A stretch of DNA of 55,510 nt, taken from assembly GCA_017458585.1 (NCBI GenBank), contig JAFTAJ010000033.1:1-55510 (forward strand), given 5' to 3'. Shown here in pieces: positions 39,079 through 47,303 of the stretch. The stretch is from Bacteroidaceae bacterium (lineage in GTDB: Bacteria; Bacteroidota; Bacteroidia; Bacteroidales; Bacteroidaceae). A program made the translations under genes and the position numbers. The notes below the pieces were generated by a model that ran no database searches, was not told where the DNA came from, and saw only the letters and a list, made by a program, of their open reading frames with translations. Numbering within the stretch: position 1 is the stretch's first letter; each line of letters begins with the position of its first letter.

Positions 39079-40038
39079 TCAAAGCATTTCGGGAAACTGC
39101 TGTCTTACTTGTTCAATCTTTTTGCTTATCGTGGCGTTGAGTGCGTCTTGCGCCGTGGTGTCCTTGGTGCGATGCGACTGTAGCTTGACCACCGATGCCC
39201 ATTCGTGGATGAAGTTATTGAGACGCTCGTCCATGTAGTGGTCGCAGAATGTCTGCCAGATATATTCCTCGGCTGTCTCGGAGGGGTGCACCATGTCGGC
39301 GGCGTAGTAGCGGTAGTCGCGCAGCTCGTCGTTGAGTATCTCGTACGTAGGGAAATAGCAGACCGCATCGTAGCACTTCTGTATCTCGTCGGTGGCCAGC
39401 AGCAGGCGTGCCTTGCTCAGTTGGCTGGTGTGCAGCCCGTATTTCAGATATCTGTAGGGACTGACGCTGACGATTATCTTCAGTTCGGGGCGTAGCGCCA
39501 TTAGTCTGCGGCACGTGTTGTCGAAGCGCCTGACTATATCGTCAGTGCTCATGATGTGCTCCTCAAACAGGGCCGCGGGCATCTTGTGGCAGTTGGTCAC
39601 CGGCACTTGACCATTGAGGCTGTAGTAGTGGTCGGTGCCGAAGGTGAGCATCAGCACCGTGAGCCCTTTCAGTCGTTGTGCCATGTGCTCCATGGCGTCA
39701 GCCATGTGGCGGTCGCACTCCTCGCGGCTCTGTCCTTCAATCAGCGACGCTGCCATCCAGTTGTACCACCTCCCGTCTTGTCCCTCAAAGGTCAGGCTCT
39801 TCAGCTCCTCCAGCGCATCGCTGTGCCCCATGGCTATGTCGAGCGCGGTGTCGATGGTGAGGAAGATGCTCTCAGGGTTATACAGCACTCCCGTAGGGTT
39901 GACAGCAATGTCGAGCCTATTGTCGGCAAGCCTCTGACCCACCACTTGTGCAAAGCATGAACCCAGCGCCAGCAGCTTGTCACTGGCGCTAATCCGGAAT
40001 ATCTGCCCGAAGTCATGTATGGGAGTGGTGAAAGTCAT
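39079..40038 (-). CDS. GSCFA-family protein
   Basis: The 319-residue protein has the family's defining motif GSCFA (26-30, 'LALGSCFAQVVGQRL') followed by 'GVLYNPESI' and later 'TFGTDHYYSL' and 'ADMVHPSETAEEYIW'. The GSCFA family is related to SGNH/GDSL hydrolases: the Ser of GSCFA and the Asp/His of 'DMVHPS' fit the catalytic triad positions, so it may be an esterase or acyltransferase. Its target is unknown. Position between lptD and murF-alr suggests an envelope role. Confidence 0.85.
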   Translation of the reverse strand: MTFTTPIHDFGQIFRISASDKLLALGSCFAQVVGQRLADNRLDIAVNPTGVLYNPESIFLTIDTALDIAMGHSDALEELKSLTFEGQDGRWYNWMAASLIEGQSREECDRHMADAMEHMAQRLKGLTVLMLTFGTDHYYSLNGQVPVTNCHKMPAALFEEHIMSTDDIVRRFDNTCRRLMALRPELKIIVSVSPYRYLKYGLHTSQLSKARLLLATDEIQKCYDAVCYFPTYEILNDELRDYRYYAADMVHPSETAEEYIWQTFCDHYMDERLNNFIHEWASVVKLQSHRTKDTTAQDALNATISKKIEQVRQQFPEML

Positions 40039-40052
40039 GGTGGTTAATGGTA

Positions 40053-42860
40053 TTAGTACCAGTCAATATTAGTGCTGTAAGAAGAGCGTTTCTCCCATTT
40101 CAGCACATCGGCCAAGGTGGACATCTTGGCGCGGAAAGTGAAGTTAAACGACGTGTAGGGCATCAGCACTATGGAGCACGACATCGAGAAGCAGTGCAGG
40201 TCACGCATCAGCGAGGCCGTGGTTGTGGACAGCTTCTTGAAGTTGAAGTCGTAGCCCGAGGCATAGTTGATGTTCCAACCGTCGGAGAGGCGTACGTTGC
40301 CTGAGAAGTTGAGCGTGTGAGTCAGCTTGTAGGGATAGCGCATGTGCTTGGTACGGAAGCGTGCTGAGGTGTTCTCCCGCATGCTGACACCGTATGATAT
40401 GGTCAGGTTCCACGGTATGTTGAAGCGCAGGTACCCGTGCTCGTCCACCTCCGGCCGCTTGCTGCTCTGCCGCGGCTTGTAGCTCATGTTCTCTGCAATG
40501 TCAGGATCGACGTTGTGGTCCTCGTTATCGTTATCGTCCTCGTTATCGTCCTCGTTATCCTTTTCCCCCCTTCGCTTCTTGCTGAACGTGGAGTTGGAGA
40601 AGGTGTAGGAGAAGTTCTGCGACGTGCCCTGAAACCTGCCGAAGCGCCCGTAGCTCCACTCGGTGCGGTCACCTACGAATACCCTGCCATTCTCGTCCAT
40701 CTGGTAGGCATACGTCGCCCATACGGCCGTCATACTGAAGGTGTAGCTCTTGCTCAACTTGAGGCGCAGCCTGGTGGTGAGGTCGCTCCACTTGCGTGTC
40801 TTGGCCGCCATGTTGTAGCTCAGCGAGGCACCCAGCTCGTCGATGAGCGATATCTTCTTCTCGCCCGTGGAGTCGCGGTCACTGCGCACCTTCATCTCCA
40901 CGTTGTTGCTCAGCTGCATCGATATGCTACCCGTGCGACCTCTGCCCGGCACACCGTAGAGGGAGTTGGCGAAGGGCGAGTAGCTCACCGTGCTCACCTT
41001 GCCGTCGGCATCCGTGCGCACGTAGCTCTCGTAGTAGCCGTACGACGAGGAACCGAAGTCGGGGGCGTAGCTGAACGCCACGCTCGGCTTCAGCACATGG
41101 CGCACCGCTATTATCTTGTTGCCAAATATCGAGGGCGACGGCTTGTAGAATCCATACAGCGTGGTGTTCGCTGACAGCGAGGCGTTCCAGTCATACACAT
41201 TGTAGAATCCATACAGCGTGTCATTAGCCACTGCCTGGTTGACAGGGTCCCAGCTCTGCATCACCTTGTTCGTGTACATGCGGTCGCTCAGGTTGAGGCT
41301 CGGCGTCACGTTGATGTACTTAAACAGCGAGAACGTGGCACTGATCGGTATCCGGTGCTGCATGCCGTTGCGCCAGTCCTTTACCAGGTCAGAGTGCAGC
41401 AGCTTGTCCTCCTTCGTGTTGATACGGTTCGACAGGTTGCCCGTGTACGACATCGATATCTTCTCATACCATTTCTCCTTGCCCCTCAGCTTCTTGCGCT
41501 TGAAGGGGTAGAAGCGCGCGAGCGTTATGTTCATGTCGGGCAGCGTCATCGCTATCGTGGAGTCGCGCATGTTCTGGCTCAGGTTGCCTGAGCTCGCCAT
41601 CGTCAACCCTATGCTTGGCCATGTGTAGGTGTAGCTCACCGAGCTCGTGCGCGTGCTCTGTGAGTAGGTCAAGGGGTTGTAGAGCGAGCTGAGGTTCTTC
41701 TTCTCAAACGACTCCGAGGCATAGTTCACGCTCGCTGAGAAGGAAGAGCGTACCGACGCCTTCGGGTCTTGGCGGTGCGACCATAGCACCTTCAGACTCT
41801 TGGTCACCATATAGTCGGGCATGTTCTTCTCTCCCTCCACCGTGTTGAGGTAGTTGATGTAGAAGTTGCCGCCATACTTATAGCGCTTCTTATACGTCGA
41901 CGACGCGTTGATGCCCCACGACCCCTTGGTGTATATCTCGCCCAGTAGCGTGAGGTCTATCCTGTCGTTGATGGCAAAATAGTAGCCGCCGTCTCTCAGA
42001 TAAAAGCCTCTTATCGTCTCGCTGCCAAACGAGGGCATCATAAAGCCGCTCGAGTATTTGTCGCTGAAGGGGTAGAAACCAAATGGCACCGCCAAGGGCA
42101 GAGGCACTCCCTCCACCACCAGGTAGGCGGGACCCGATATCACCTCCTTGCCCGGGTACACCTTGGCCCTCGACAACGCGATGTGAAAGTGGGGTGGGTC
42201 GTGGTCGCAGGTGGTGTAGGTGCCGTGCATCAGGTTGATCACGCCGTCGGCATCCCTCTTGCTGCTCTCGCTCTTTATGAAACCGTCGCCCTGCTCGGTG
42301 GTAGTGTTGAGTATGTATCCCTTCTTCGTCTTGAAGTTGTAGGATATCTTGTCCATCTCATAGCTGTCGTTGCCCTGCTCAAACACGGGGCGACCTGTCT
42401 GCACACCCGTCGAGTCCGTCATATATGTGGCGTGGACCAGGCTCGAGTCCGTGTTCATTCTGATGATGTCAGCCGTGAGATTCATGTCCTGATAGCTCAC
42501 CTCGCTGTTGCCGTAGAGACTGATGTCGTGGCTCAGCGCATTGTAGGTCATCGAGTCGCGCGCCGTGTATTTCACCGGCTGGTCCAGCCCGTCACTCTTC
42601 TTCTTTGCTGTATCTGCCTCGAGCGTGTCAGCCTTGGCTGCCACGCGCAGTGAGTCGAGGGGCTTCAGATATACCGAGTCAGGCGTCACGGCAAACAGCG
42701 AGTCGTCATCGGCCGTTATCGTATCCCTTAAACTCTCGCACTTTGCAACTTTCGAACTTTCGAACTTCGCACTGCCGCAGGCATCGCCCATCCTACCGCC
42801 CACCGCCATAATGCTGACGGTGCCGATAAATACGAATAAAGCCAAAAGCCACTTTCTCAT
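40053..42860 (-). CDS. lptD: LptD-like LPS-assembly outer-membrane protein
   Basis: The 935-residue protein starts with a signal peptide (about 1-24), then a periplasmic OstA-like jellyroll (about 60-230: 'YTARDSMTYNALSHDISLYG', 'MNLTADIIRMNTDSSLVHA', 'GYILNTTTEQGDGFIKSE'). A C-terminal beta barrel (about 250-935) is rich in alternating strands and ends in an aromatic residue. It would insert LPS into the outer leaflet. Two in-frame short repeats are present: residues about 30-46 ('KFESSKVAKCES') and an Asp/Asn/Glu-rich loop at about 767-784 ('NEDDNEDDNDNEDHN'). It heads the run lptD-GSCFA-murF/alr-dnaG. Its -7 box lies at 42887. Confidence 0.9.
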   Translation of the reverse strand: MRKWLLALFVFIGTVSIMAVGGRMGDACGSAKFESSKVAKCESLRDTITADDDSLFAVTPDSVYLKPLDSLRVAAKADTLEADTAKKKSDGLDQPVKYTARDSMTYNALSHDISLYGNSEVSYQDMNLTADIIRMNTDSSLVHATYMTDSTGVQTGRPVFEQGNDSYEMDKISYNFKTKKGYILNTTTEQGDGFIKSESSKRDADGVINLMHGTYTTCDHDPPHFHIALSRAKVYPGKEVISGPAYLVVEGVPLPLAVPFGFYPFSDKYSSGFMMPSFGSETIRGFYLRDGGYYFAINDRIDLTLLGEIYTKGSWGINASSTYKKRYKYGGNFYINYLNTVEGEKNMPDYMVTKSLKVLWSHRQDPKASVRSSFSASVNYASESFEKKNLSSLYNPLTYSQSTRTSSVSYTYTWPSIGLTMASSGNLSQNMRDSTIAMTLPDMNITLARFYPFKRKKLRGKEKWYEKISMSYTGNLSNRINTKEDKLLHSDLVKDWRNGMQHRIPISATFSLFKYINVTPSLNLSDRMYTNKVMQSWDPVNQAVANDTLYGFYNVYDWNASLSANTTLYGFYKPSPSIFGNKIIAVRHVLKPSVAFSYAPDFGSSSYGYYESYVRTDADGKVSTVSYSPFANSLYGVPGRGRTGSISMQLSNNVEMKVRSDRDSTGEKKISLIDELGASLSYNMAAKTRKWSDLTTRLRLKLSKSYTFSMTAVWATYAYQMDENGRVFVGDRTEWSYGRFGRFQGTSQNFSYTFSNSTFSKKRRGEKDNEDDNEDDNDNEDHNVDPDIAENMSYKPRQSSKRPEVDEHGYLRFNIPWNLTISYGVSMRENTSARFRTKHMRYPYKLTHTLNFSGNVRLSDGWNINYASGYDFNFKKLSTTTASLMRDLHCFSMSCSIVLMPYTSFNFTFRAKMSTLADVLKWEKRSSYSTNIDWY
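40511..40563. repeat. Tandem repeat (CGTTATCGTCCT) inside lptD
   Basis: Units CGTTATCGTCCT and CGTTATCG encode an acidic Asn/Asp/Glu loop between barrel strands. The same unit type, CGTTATCGTTTT, follows the GT4 gene at 8270. Confidence 0.8.
42728..42772. repeat. 8-nt tandem repeat (AACTTTCG) near the start of lptD
   Basis: Five units encode 'AKFESSKVAKCESLRD', just after the signal peptide and before the conserved jellyroll. Confidence 0.85.
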
Positions 42861-42886
42861 TTGCGCGCGCGTATAAAATGCAGCCG

Positions 42887-42894
42887 CAAAGTTA
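42887..42894 (-). promoter_or_regulatory. -7 box TAACTTTG of the lptD operon
   Basis: The minus strand reads TAACTTTGCGGC, an exact match 26 nt before the ATG. The next upstream feature is the terminator of the beta-flower gene. Confidence 0.65.
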
Positions 42895-42910
42895 CGAAAA
42901 TATGTGCGAA

Positions 42911-42954
42911 AACGAGTCCTTTTTAATCTTTTTTAGGTAAGATAAGGACTCGTT
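42911..42954 (-). terminator. Terminator between the beta-flower gene and lptD
   Basis: Arms AACGAGTCCTT and AAGGACTCGTT are perfect over 11 bp with a 22-nt loop, located downstream of the gene ending at 43001 on the same strand. Confidence 0.6.
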
Positions 42955-43000
42955 AAGGTAAATCTTTGTCACTTTAGCCTTCTTTCTTGGTATGAAAGCT

Positions 43001-43438
43001 CTACTTCAGGTTCAGCAGATTCATAAAGAATAGCACAGCCGCTATGCGGGCATCTACTCCTTCGGCTTTGCCAATGTGTGAGTTGTAGCGGTCGCGCACG
43101 GTGCCGTCGCGCTCTACCTTCCCCAGCTGCGAGTTGTAGCGGTCGCGCACGGTGCCATCGCTCTCCACCTTGCCAATCTGCGAGTTGTAGCGGTCGCGCA
43201 CGGTGCCGTCACGCTCTATCTTGCCCACCTGCGAGTTGTAGCGGTCGCGCACGGTGCCATCGCTCCCCACCTTGCCAATCTGCGAGTTGTAACGGTCGCG
43301 CACGGTACCGTCGCGCTCTACCCGCCCTATCTGCGAGTTGTAGCGGTCGCGGAGGGTCTGGGCGCTAAGATCATTGAAGATTGAAGATTGAAAATTGAAG
43401 ATTAGGGCCAGCAATAGGAATTTGAATAGTTGTTTCAT
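43001..43438 (-). CDS. 5-fold beta-flower type repeat protein, secreted
   Basis: The 145-residue protein has a signal peptide (about 1-26, ending LSAQ) whose end is repeat-encoded ('FNFQSSIFNDLSAQ'). Six 17-residue repeats of the form 'RDRYNSQIGKVERDGTV' follow, with 51-nt DNA units. The last 20 residues are hydrophobic ('IAAVLFFMNLL'). I recall Bacteroides proteins with the same '(R)D..G..(I/V)G(R/K)(I/V)E.DGTV' repeat described as a five-bladed 'beta-flower'. The fit to that family is my recognition, not a search. Function is unknown. It is last in the ruvC run, 19 nt after walJ. Confidence 0.7.
   Translation of the reverse strand: MKQLFKFLLLALIFNFQSSIFNDLSAQTLRDRYNSQIGRVERDGTVRDRYNSQIGKVGSDGTVRDRYNSQVGKIERDGTVRDRYNSQIGKVESDGTVRDRYNSQLGKVERDGTVRDRYNSHIGKAEGVDARIAAVLFFMNLLNLK
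43079..43363. repeat. Six 51-nt tandem repeats inside the beta-flower gene
   Basis: Each 51-nt unit contains GAGTTGTAGCGGTCGCG. Copies begin at 43080, 43131 and so on, and differ mostly at synonymous or conservative positions. Confidence 0.85.
43370..43406. repeat. 7-nt tandem repeat (GAAGATT) coding a signal peptide
   Basis: Four units TTGAAGA/TTGAAAA encode 'IFNFQSSIFNDL' of the beta-flower protein's signal peptide. Confidence 0.8.
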
Positions 43439-43457
43439 AATGTTATGGTTAAGGTAA

Positions 43458-44255
43458 CTAGAATAGTGTCAGTTCTTCGAGATCGTATTGTTTGGATGGT
43501 TTCTCGCGGTCGAGGGCGATGATGTTGGTGAGCGCGTTGCCTGCTGCTTGCTTGGCTGCCGCGAGGGCGAGTTGCGGCGTGTTGTTTTGCTCGCTGAGGT
43601 GGCAGAGCCAGATGGTCTTGAGGTGGTCGCAGTGGCGTGCTATTACTTCGGCTGCCTGTGGATTGGAGAGGTGTCCCTGTCCGTTGCGGATACGGTTTTG
43701 CAGTACGACGGGGTAGGGTCCTTTGGCCAGCATGTCGGGGTCGTAGTTCGACTCAAGCACGAGGTGGGTGGCCTGGCTGACGTAGCGTTCTATCTCGTCG
43801 GTCCAGTGGCCGCAATCGGTGACGATACATAGTCGCACATTGTCGTGGCTGATTAAGAATCCGACATTGTCGCGCGAGTCGTGGGGCACGGAGAAGGGCG
43901 TGATCTCCATACCGAGCAGACGGATGGTGCTACCTTTATAGATGGTGGTGACGGTCTCGATGCGCGGCTTCTTGCCTATGTAGCGGTTGAGGAAGATGCC
44001 TTTCTTGGTTTCTTCGGTCATATATACGGGCATACCGTCTTTCTGGTTGAGTATGCCGAGCGTGCGTATGTGGTCGATGTGATGGTGTGTGACGAGTATG
44101 GCTGTAACTTTGCCGAGTGATATGCCGTATTCTCGCGTCAGTTTGCGGAATTTGCGTTCGGCAATGCCTGCGTCGATGAGAAGTGCGCCTTGGTCTGTCT
44201 GCAGATAGTAGCTGTTGCCGCTGCTACCGCTACCTATTGATTGGAAGGTTAACAT
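43458..44255 (-). CDS. walJ: Metallo-beta-lactamase-fold hydrolase (YycJ/WalJ family)
   Basis: The 265-residue cytoplasmic protein carries the metal motif HHHIDH (57-62) and later 'VTDCGHWTD' and 'HLVLESNYDPDML', with 'CHLSEQNN' near the end. These match the WalJ/YycJ group of Firmicutes and Bacteroidetes, proposed to be a nuclease-like hydrolase linked to DNA replication and cell-wall control. The ATG lies inside the upstream phosphatase gene (26-nt overlap). The start 'MLTFQSIGSGSSGNSYYL' is the family's normal N-terminus. Confidence 0.85.
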   Translation of the reverse strand: MLTFQSIGSGSSGNSYYLQTDQGALLIDAGIAERKFRKLTREYGISLGKVTAILVTHHHIDHIRTLGILNQKDGMPVYMTEETKKGIFLNRYIGKKPRIETVTTIYKGSTIRLLGMEITPFSVPHDSRDNVGFLISHDNVRLCIVTDCGHWTDEIERYVSQATHLVLESNYDPDMLAKGPYPVVLQNRIRNGQGHLSNPQAAEVIARHCDHLKTIWLCHLSEQNNTPQLALAAAKQAAGNALTNIIALDREKPSKQYDLEELTLF

Positions 44256-44883
44256 AGTCTATCAGTTGCTGAGGTGTGGATATGATGGTGGTGGCTCCGT
44301 GCCGGAGCAGGAAGTCGCGGTCGCGGAAACCCCAGGTGACGCTGATGCAAGGCAGGTGCGCGGCCTTGGCGGTGAGGATATCAACATCGCTATCGCCGAC
44401 GTATATGGTGTCTGCCTCTGTGGCGTGCATGAGGCGCATGGCCTGCTGCGGCATGTCGGGCGCGGGTTTGCGCTTTAGTTGTTCTGTCTCGCCCACTGCT
44501 ATGGTGATGGTGGGGGCGAAGAAGCGGCTGTTGAGCTCGGTGACGGCGGGCTGCAGTTTGTTGGACACGATGGCCATGGCTATGCCCCGCTGGTGGAGCT
44601 CACTGAGCATGGACTGTATGCCTGGGTATGGCAGGGTGCGGTCGAGGCAGTGGTCGGCGTAATGGTTGCGAAAATAGGTCAGGCAACGCTGCACATCACT
44701 GGGATTGGTGCCCTCCGGCACGGCTCTCTCTATCAGCTTGCCTACGCCGTTGCCGACAAACTGGCGCACTTCCTCAAGAGCGCGTGTGGGATAGCCGCAC
44801 GCGCTGAGGGCGTGGTTGGTGCTCGCAGCCAGGTCGTCGAGGGTGTTGAGCAGTGTGCCGTCAAGGTCGAAGATGATGTTCAT
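44230..44883 (-). CDS. gph: HAD-family phosphatase, phosphoglycolate phosphatase type
   Basis: The 217-residue protein starts at the ATG at 44883; a TTG three codons upstream is not needed. It has the HAD motif I 'DLDGTLLNT' (Asp6, Asp8), motif II near 'MAIVSNK', Lys in 'KRKPAPDM' and motif IV 'YVGDSDVDI'. The cap region fits phosphoglycolate phosphatase, which removes 2-phosphoglycolate, for example after DNA repair, but related enzymes act on other sugar phosphates. It overlaps walJ by 26 nt and is preceded by a repeat-filled gap. Confidence 0.88.
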   Translation of the reverse strand: MNIIFDLDGTLLNTLDDLAASTNHALSACGYPTRALEEVRQFVGNGVGKLIERAVPEGTNPSDVQRCLTYFRNHYADHCLDRTLPYPGIQSMLSELHQRGIAMAIVSNKLQPAVTELNSRFFAPTITIAVGETEQLKRKPAPDMPQQAMRLMHATEADTIYVGDSDVDILTAKAAHLPCISVTWGFRDRDFLLRHGATTIISTPQQLIDYVNLPINR

Positions 44884-44890
44884 GCGAGGC

Positions 44891-44932
44891 AAGAGTTTAA
44901 GAGTTTAAGAGTTCAAGAGTTCAAAGAGTTAT
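44891..44932. repeat. 8-nt tandem repeat (AGAGTTTA/AGAGTTCA)
   Basis: Four to five units occupy the space between the phosphatase and zinc-ribbon genes and run to the latter's stop codon. Confidence 0.8.
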
Positions 44933-45933
44933 TCTTGTCCCTTCATGTTGACTGCAGAGAGTTGCATCTGCGTGTTGAGGCTGGTGCGTACGCTGAAGGT
45001 CTTGGATGTGACGTTGCCGTCTATGTCAGTGCCTATGCGGTTGACGGTGCAGGAGGCATTGTAGGTCGGACCACTGTCGGTGGGCTTTTTCTCCACTGTG
45101 ACGGGCGAGGTGACGGTGTAGCTGGTGATGCCGTTGCCCTCGTGGCTGTCGATGAAGTCGCAGCTCTTGCTGAACACGGCGGCGGTGGTGATATCGCTGA
45201 GTGCTTCCTTGCTGTTGTCGGTAAGTGCGGCGAAGTAGGAGTTGATGATGCGGGCTATGGCATTGCGCTCCTCGTCGGTGGGTCGGGAGTCGATGATGAA
45301 TTGCTTCTGCTCGCGTGCCATGTCGGCATATTTGCCGTCGGGGTGCAGGTCGAGGTATTTCTGCAGCGCGCCCTCGGTGTCGCTGCGTTTGGCGTAGGTC
45401 CAGTCGAGGGAGTCAATCTTGTCGTATGCTTTCTGGTCGAAGGGACTGTCGGGGAATTTGCTGCGAAACATGGCGAAGTCGTCCACGTTGGTGGAGGTCA
45501 CTATCTTGGCCCACTCTTGCTCGTAGCGCTGATAGAGGGCGATATTGTCCTTTATTTCCTTGGCGTGCTTGTTGTCGGGATACCTTAGCAGGAAGGTCTC
45601 GGCATCGGCTATGGAGAAGTCGTCCATGAGTTGGTTGTAGCTGGCTTCTTCCTCGGCTGCCAGTTGGTGGTTGTGATAGAGGAGCCATCCAAGGCCGGCG
45701 AGCAGCACCACACCGATGATGCTACCTATCCAGGCCATACGACGCTTTCTGCGCTGGGCCGGAGTGCGCGGCTCTTTCACTTTGATTGGCTTGGCCGTGG
45801 TTGGAGTGGGAGGAATTATCTCCGTGTTGTATCCTGCGCTTACTCGCGGTTGGTTGGCTGCTCCGCAGTGGGGGCAGGAGTGTGCTCGGGACGATATCTC
45901 GCGTCCACATTCGGGGCATGTAATGAGTGCCAT
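44929..45933 (-). CDS. Zinc-ribbon membrane protein of unknown function
   Basis: The 334-residue protein starts with a zinc ribbon (CPEC at 6-9 and CPHC at 20-23). A proline/lysine-rich linker follows, with one transmembrane segment ('WIGSIIGVVLLAGLGWLLYH', about 69-88). The extracytoplasmic part has two regions: a helix-rich one (about 95-205, 'YNQLMDDFSIADAETFLLRYPDNKHAKEIKDN', TPR-like in spacing) and a beta-rich one (about 215-334). I do not recognise a named family. It lies between the ABC protein and the phosphatase in the ruvC run. Confidence 0.7.
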   Translation of the reverse strand: MALITCPECGREISSRAHSCPHCGAANQPRVSAGYNTEIIPPTPTTAKPIKVKEPRTPAQRRKRRMAWIGSIIGVVLLAGLGWLLYHNHQLAAEEEASYNQLMDDFSIADAETFLLRYPDNKHAKEIKDNIALYQRYEQEWAKIVTSTNVDDFAMFRSKFPDSPFDQKAYDKIDSLDWTYAKRSDTEGALQKYLDLHPDGKYADMAREQKQFIIDSRPTDEERNAIARIINSYFAALTDNSKEALSDITTAAVFSKSCDFIDSHEGNGITSYTVTSPVTVEKKPTDSGPTYNASCTVNRIGTDIDGNVTSKTFSVRTSLNTQMQLSAVNMKGQE

Positions 45934-46012
45934 ATCTATTTACTATTTTACGATTTACTATCTACCTTTATCTACCTTTATCTACCTTTATCTACCTCTA
46001 TCTCCTTTTTTA
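45934..46012. repeat. 10-nt tandem repeat (CTACCTTTAT)
   Basis: Four CTACCTTTAT units, with flanking ATTTACTATTTTACG units, fill the gap between the ABC and zinc-ribbon genes. They also encode the last residues of the ABC protein ('KKEIEVDKGR'). Confidence 0.85.
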
Positions 46013-47303
46013 ACTCAACACTGTGGTCTATGATGGGTGGGAAGTCCTCATCGTAGTGCGACACCATTATCAGTGTCCGTCGGGGCTGCGAGCAGTAGTC
46101 GCAGATTATCTGCGTGGCCTGCTGGCGGTAGTGGTTGTCGAGAGCGTGGTAGGGCTCGTCGAGGATTAGCAGCTGCGGGTTCTTGACGAAGGCTCTGCAT
46201 AGCAGCACCCATCGCTGTTCACCGCCCGAGAGAGCCATGTAGCTCCTGTCAGCCCAGCCGCTGATGCCGAAGCGCTCCATCCACTGGCTTACCTGCCGTA
46301 TGTCGTCTGCCGTAGGTTGGCGAAAGAGTCCCGTTGTGTCGTGCAGACCGCTGGCCACGATGACCTTTACGGGCAGGTTGCGGCGGTAGGCCCTGTACAT
46401 CTCCGGCGACACGAAGCCGATATTCTTCTTTATCTCCCAGATGCTCTCGCCAGTGCCTCTGCGGCGACCGAAGAGTGTGATGTCGCAAGCGTAGCCCTGA
46501 GGATTGTCAGCGCAGATAAGGCTGAGCAGAGTGCTCTTTCCGCTGCCGTTGGGTCCTTTGAGCGCCCAGTGCTCACCTTCGCGGATGGTGAGGCTGAAGT
46601 CTTTGAGTATGGTGCGTCGTCCGTAGCGTACCGTTATGTTGCGAGCCTCAAGGATGGGATGACCCGTTAACCCTGCACCCTTAACCCTTAACCCTGAACC
46701 ATTAACCCTCAACCTCACCACCTCTCTGCTCGTTATCAGCACCAGGGCCATACGACGCCTGGCTGTCATCTGCTCCAGCATGTCGGCCACCACACGGCGC
46801 CCCGCATGGTCAAGCCCAATGAAGGGATTATCTATTATGAGCACCTGTGGCTCCTTGGCCAGTACTCTGACCAGCTGCAGTCGTCGCCACTCGCCTGAGC
46901 TGAGGCTGACGATGGTGCGGTCCATCAGGTCGGCGGTGTCGATGAGGTCGGCGCTGGCGGGCAGTGTGCCGAGCACGTCTCTCACCCTGGGCTCGAAGTC
47001 CTCGTCCATAGCGCCTTGGTTCCACCGCATCTGGTAGGCGCTGGCTCCCGTGTCCACACTGCTGGTGTACTGGTCGTGGAAGGCCACGTACTCTATGCGT
47101 ATGTTGGCGGCAGTGTGGCGGGAGCCTTGGCTGAGTCGCGTGGCTCCTCTTAGCATGTTGGCCAGCGTGGTCTTGCCGCTGCCGTTGGGGCCGGTCAGTA
47201 TCAGTGTCTCACCCTCGGTGATGGTGAGGTTTGTTGGTGCCGCGAAGTGAAACGGCCCGTCGGGCACCGCATCGATGAGCTGTATCAGAGTGCGTTCACT
47301 CAT
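45978..47303 (-). CDS. Double ABC ATPase without membrane domain (PhrA/ModF-like)
   Basis: The protein has 441 residues from the ATG at 47303, which overlaps the ruvC stop as ATGA; a longer frame to 47381 lies inside ruvC and is rejected. It has two ABC domains. The first has GPNGSGKT (38-45) and signature 'LSSGEWRRLQL'. The second has 'GPNGSGKSTLLS', 'LSGGEQRWVLL' and Walker B 'LLILDEP'. No transmembrane segment is present. It resembles the PhrA/ModF type, whose role is unclear (molybdate or stress response). The linker between the domains ('RLRVNGSGLRVKGAGL') is repeat-encoded. Confidence 0.85.
   Translation of the reverse strand: MSERTLIQLIDAVPDGPFHFAAPTNLTITEGETLILTGPNGSGKTTLANMLRGATRLSQGSRHTAANIRIEYVAFHDQYTSSVDTGASAYQMRWNQGAMDEDFEPRVRDVLGTLPASADLIDTADLMDRTIVSLSSGEWRRLQLVRVLAKEPQVLIIDNPFIGLDHAGRRVVADMLEQMTARRRMALVLITSREVVRLRVNGSGLRVKGAGLTGHPILEARNITVRYGRRTILKDFSLTIREGEHWALKGPNGSGKSTLLSLICADNPQGYACDITLFGRRRGTGESIWEIKKNIGFVSPEMYRAYRRNLPVKVIVASGLHDTTGLFRQPTADDIRQVSQWMERFGISGWADRSYMALSGGEQRWVLLCRAFVKNPQLLILDEPYHALDNHYRQQATQIICDYCSQPRRTLIMVSHYDEDFPPIIDHSVELKKEIEVDKGR
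46662..46719. repeat. 7-nt tandem repeat (TTAACCC) inside the ABC gene
   Basis: Units TTAACCC, TGCACCC, TGAACCA and TTAACCC encode 'VNGSGLRVKGAGLTG' at the joint between the two ATPase domains. Confidence 0.85.

Noticed and set aside
40511..40563. Phase-variable frameshift in lptD
   Set aside because: The repeat is in frame and the barrel continues correctly after it; variation between cells cannot be judged from one sequence.
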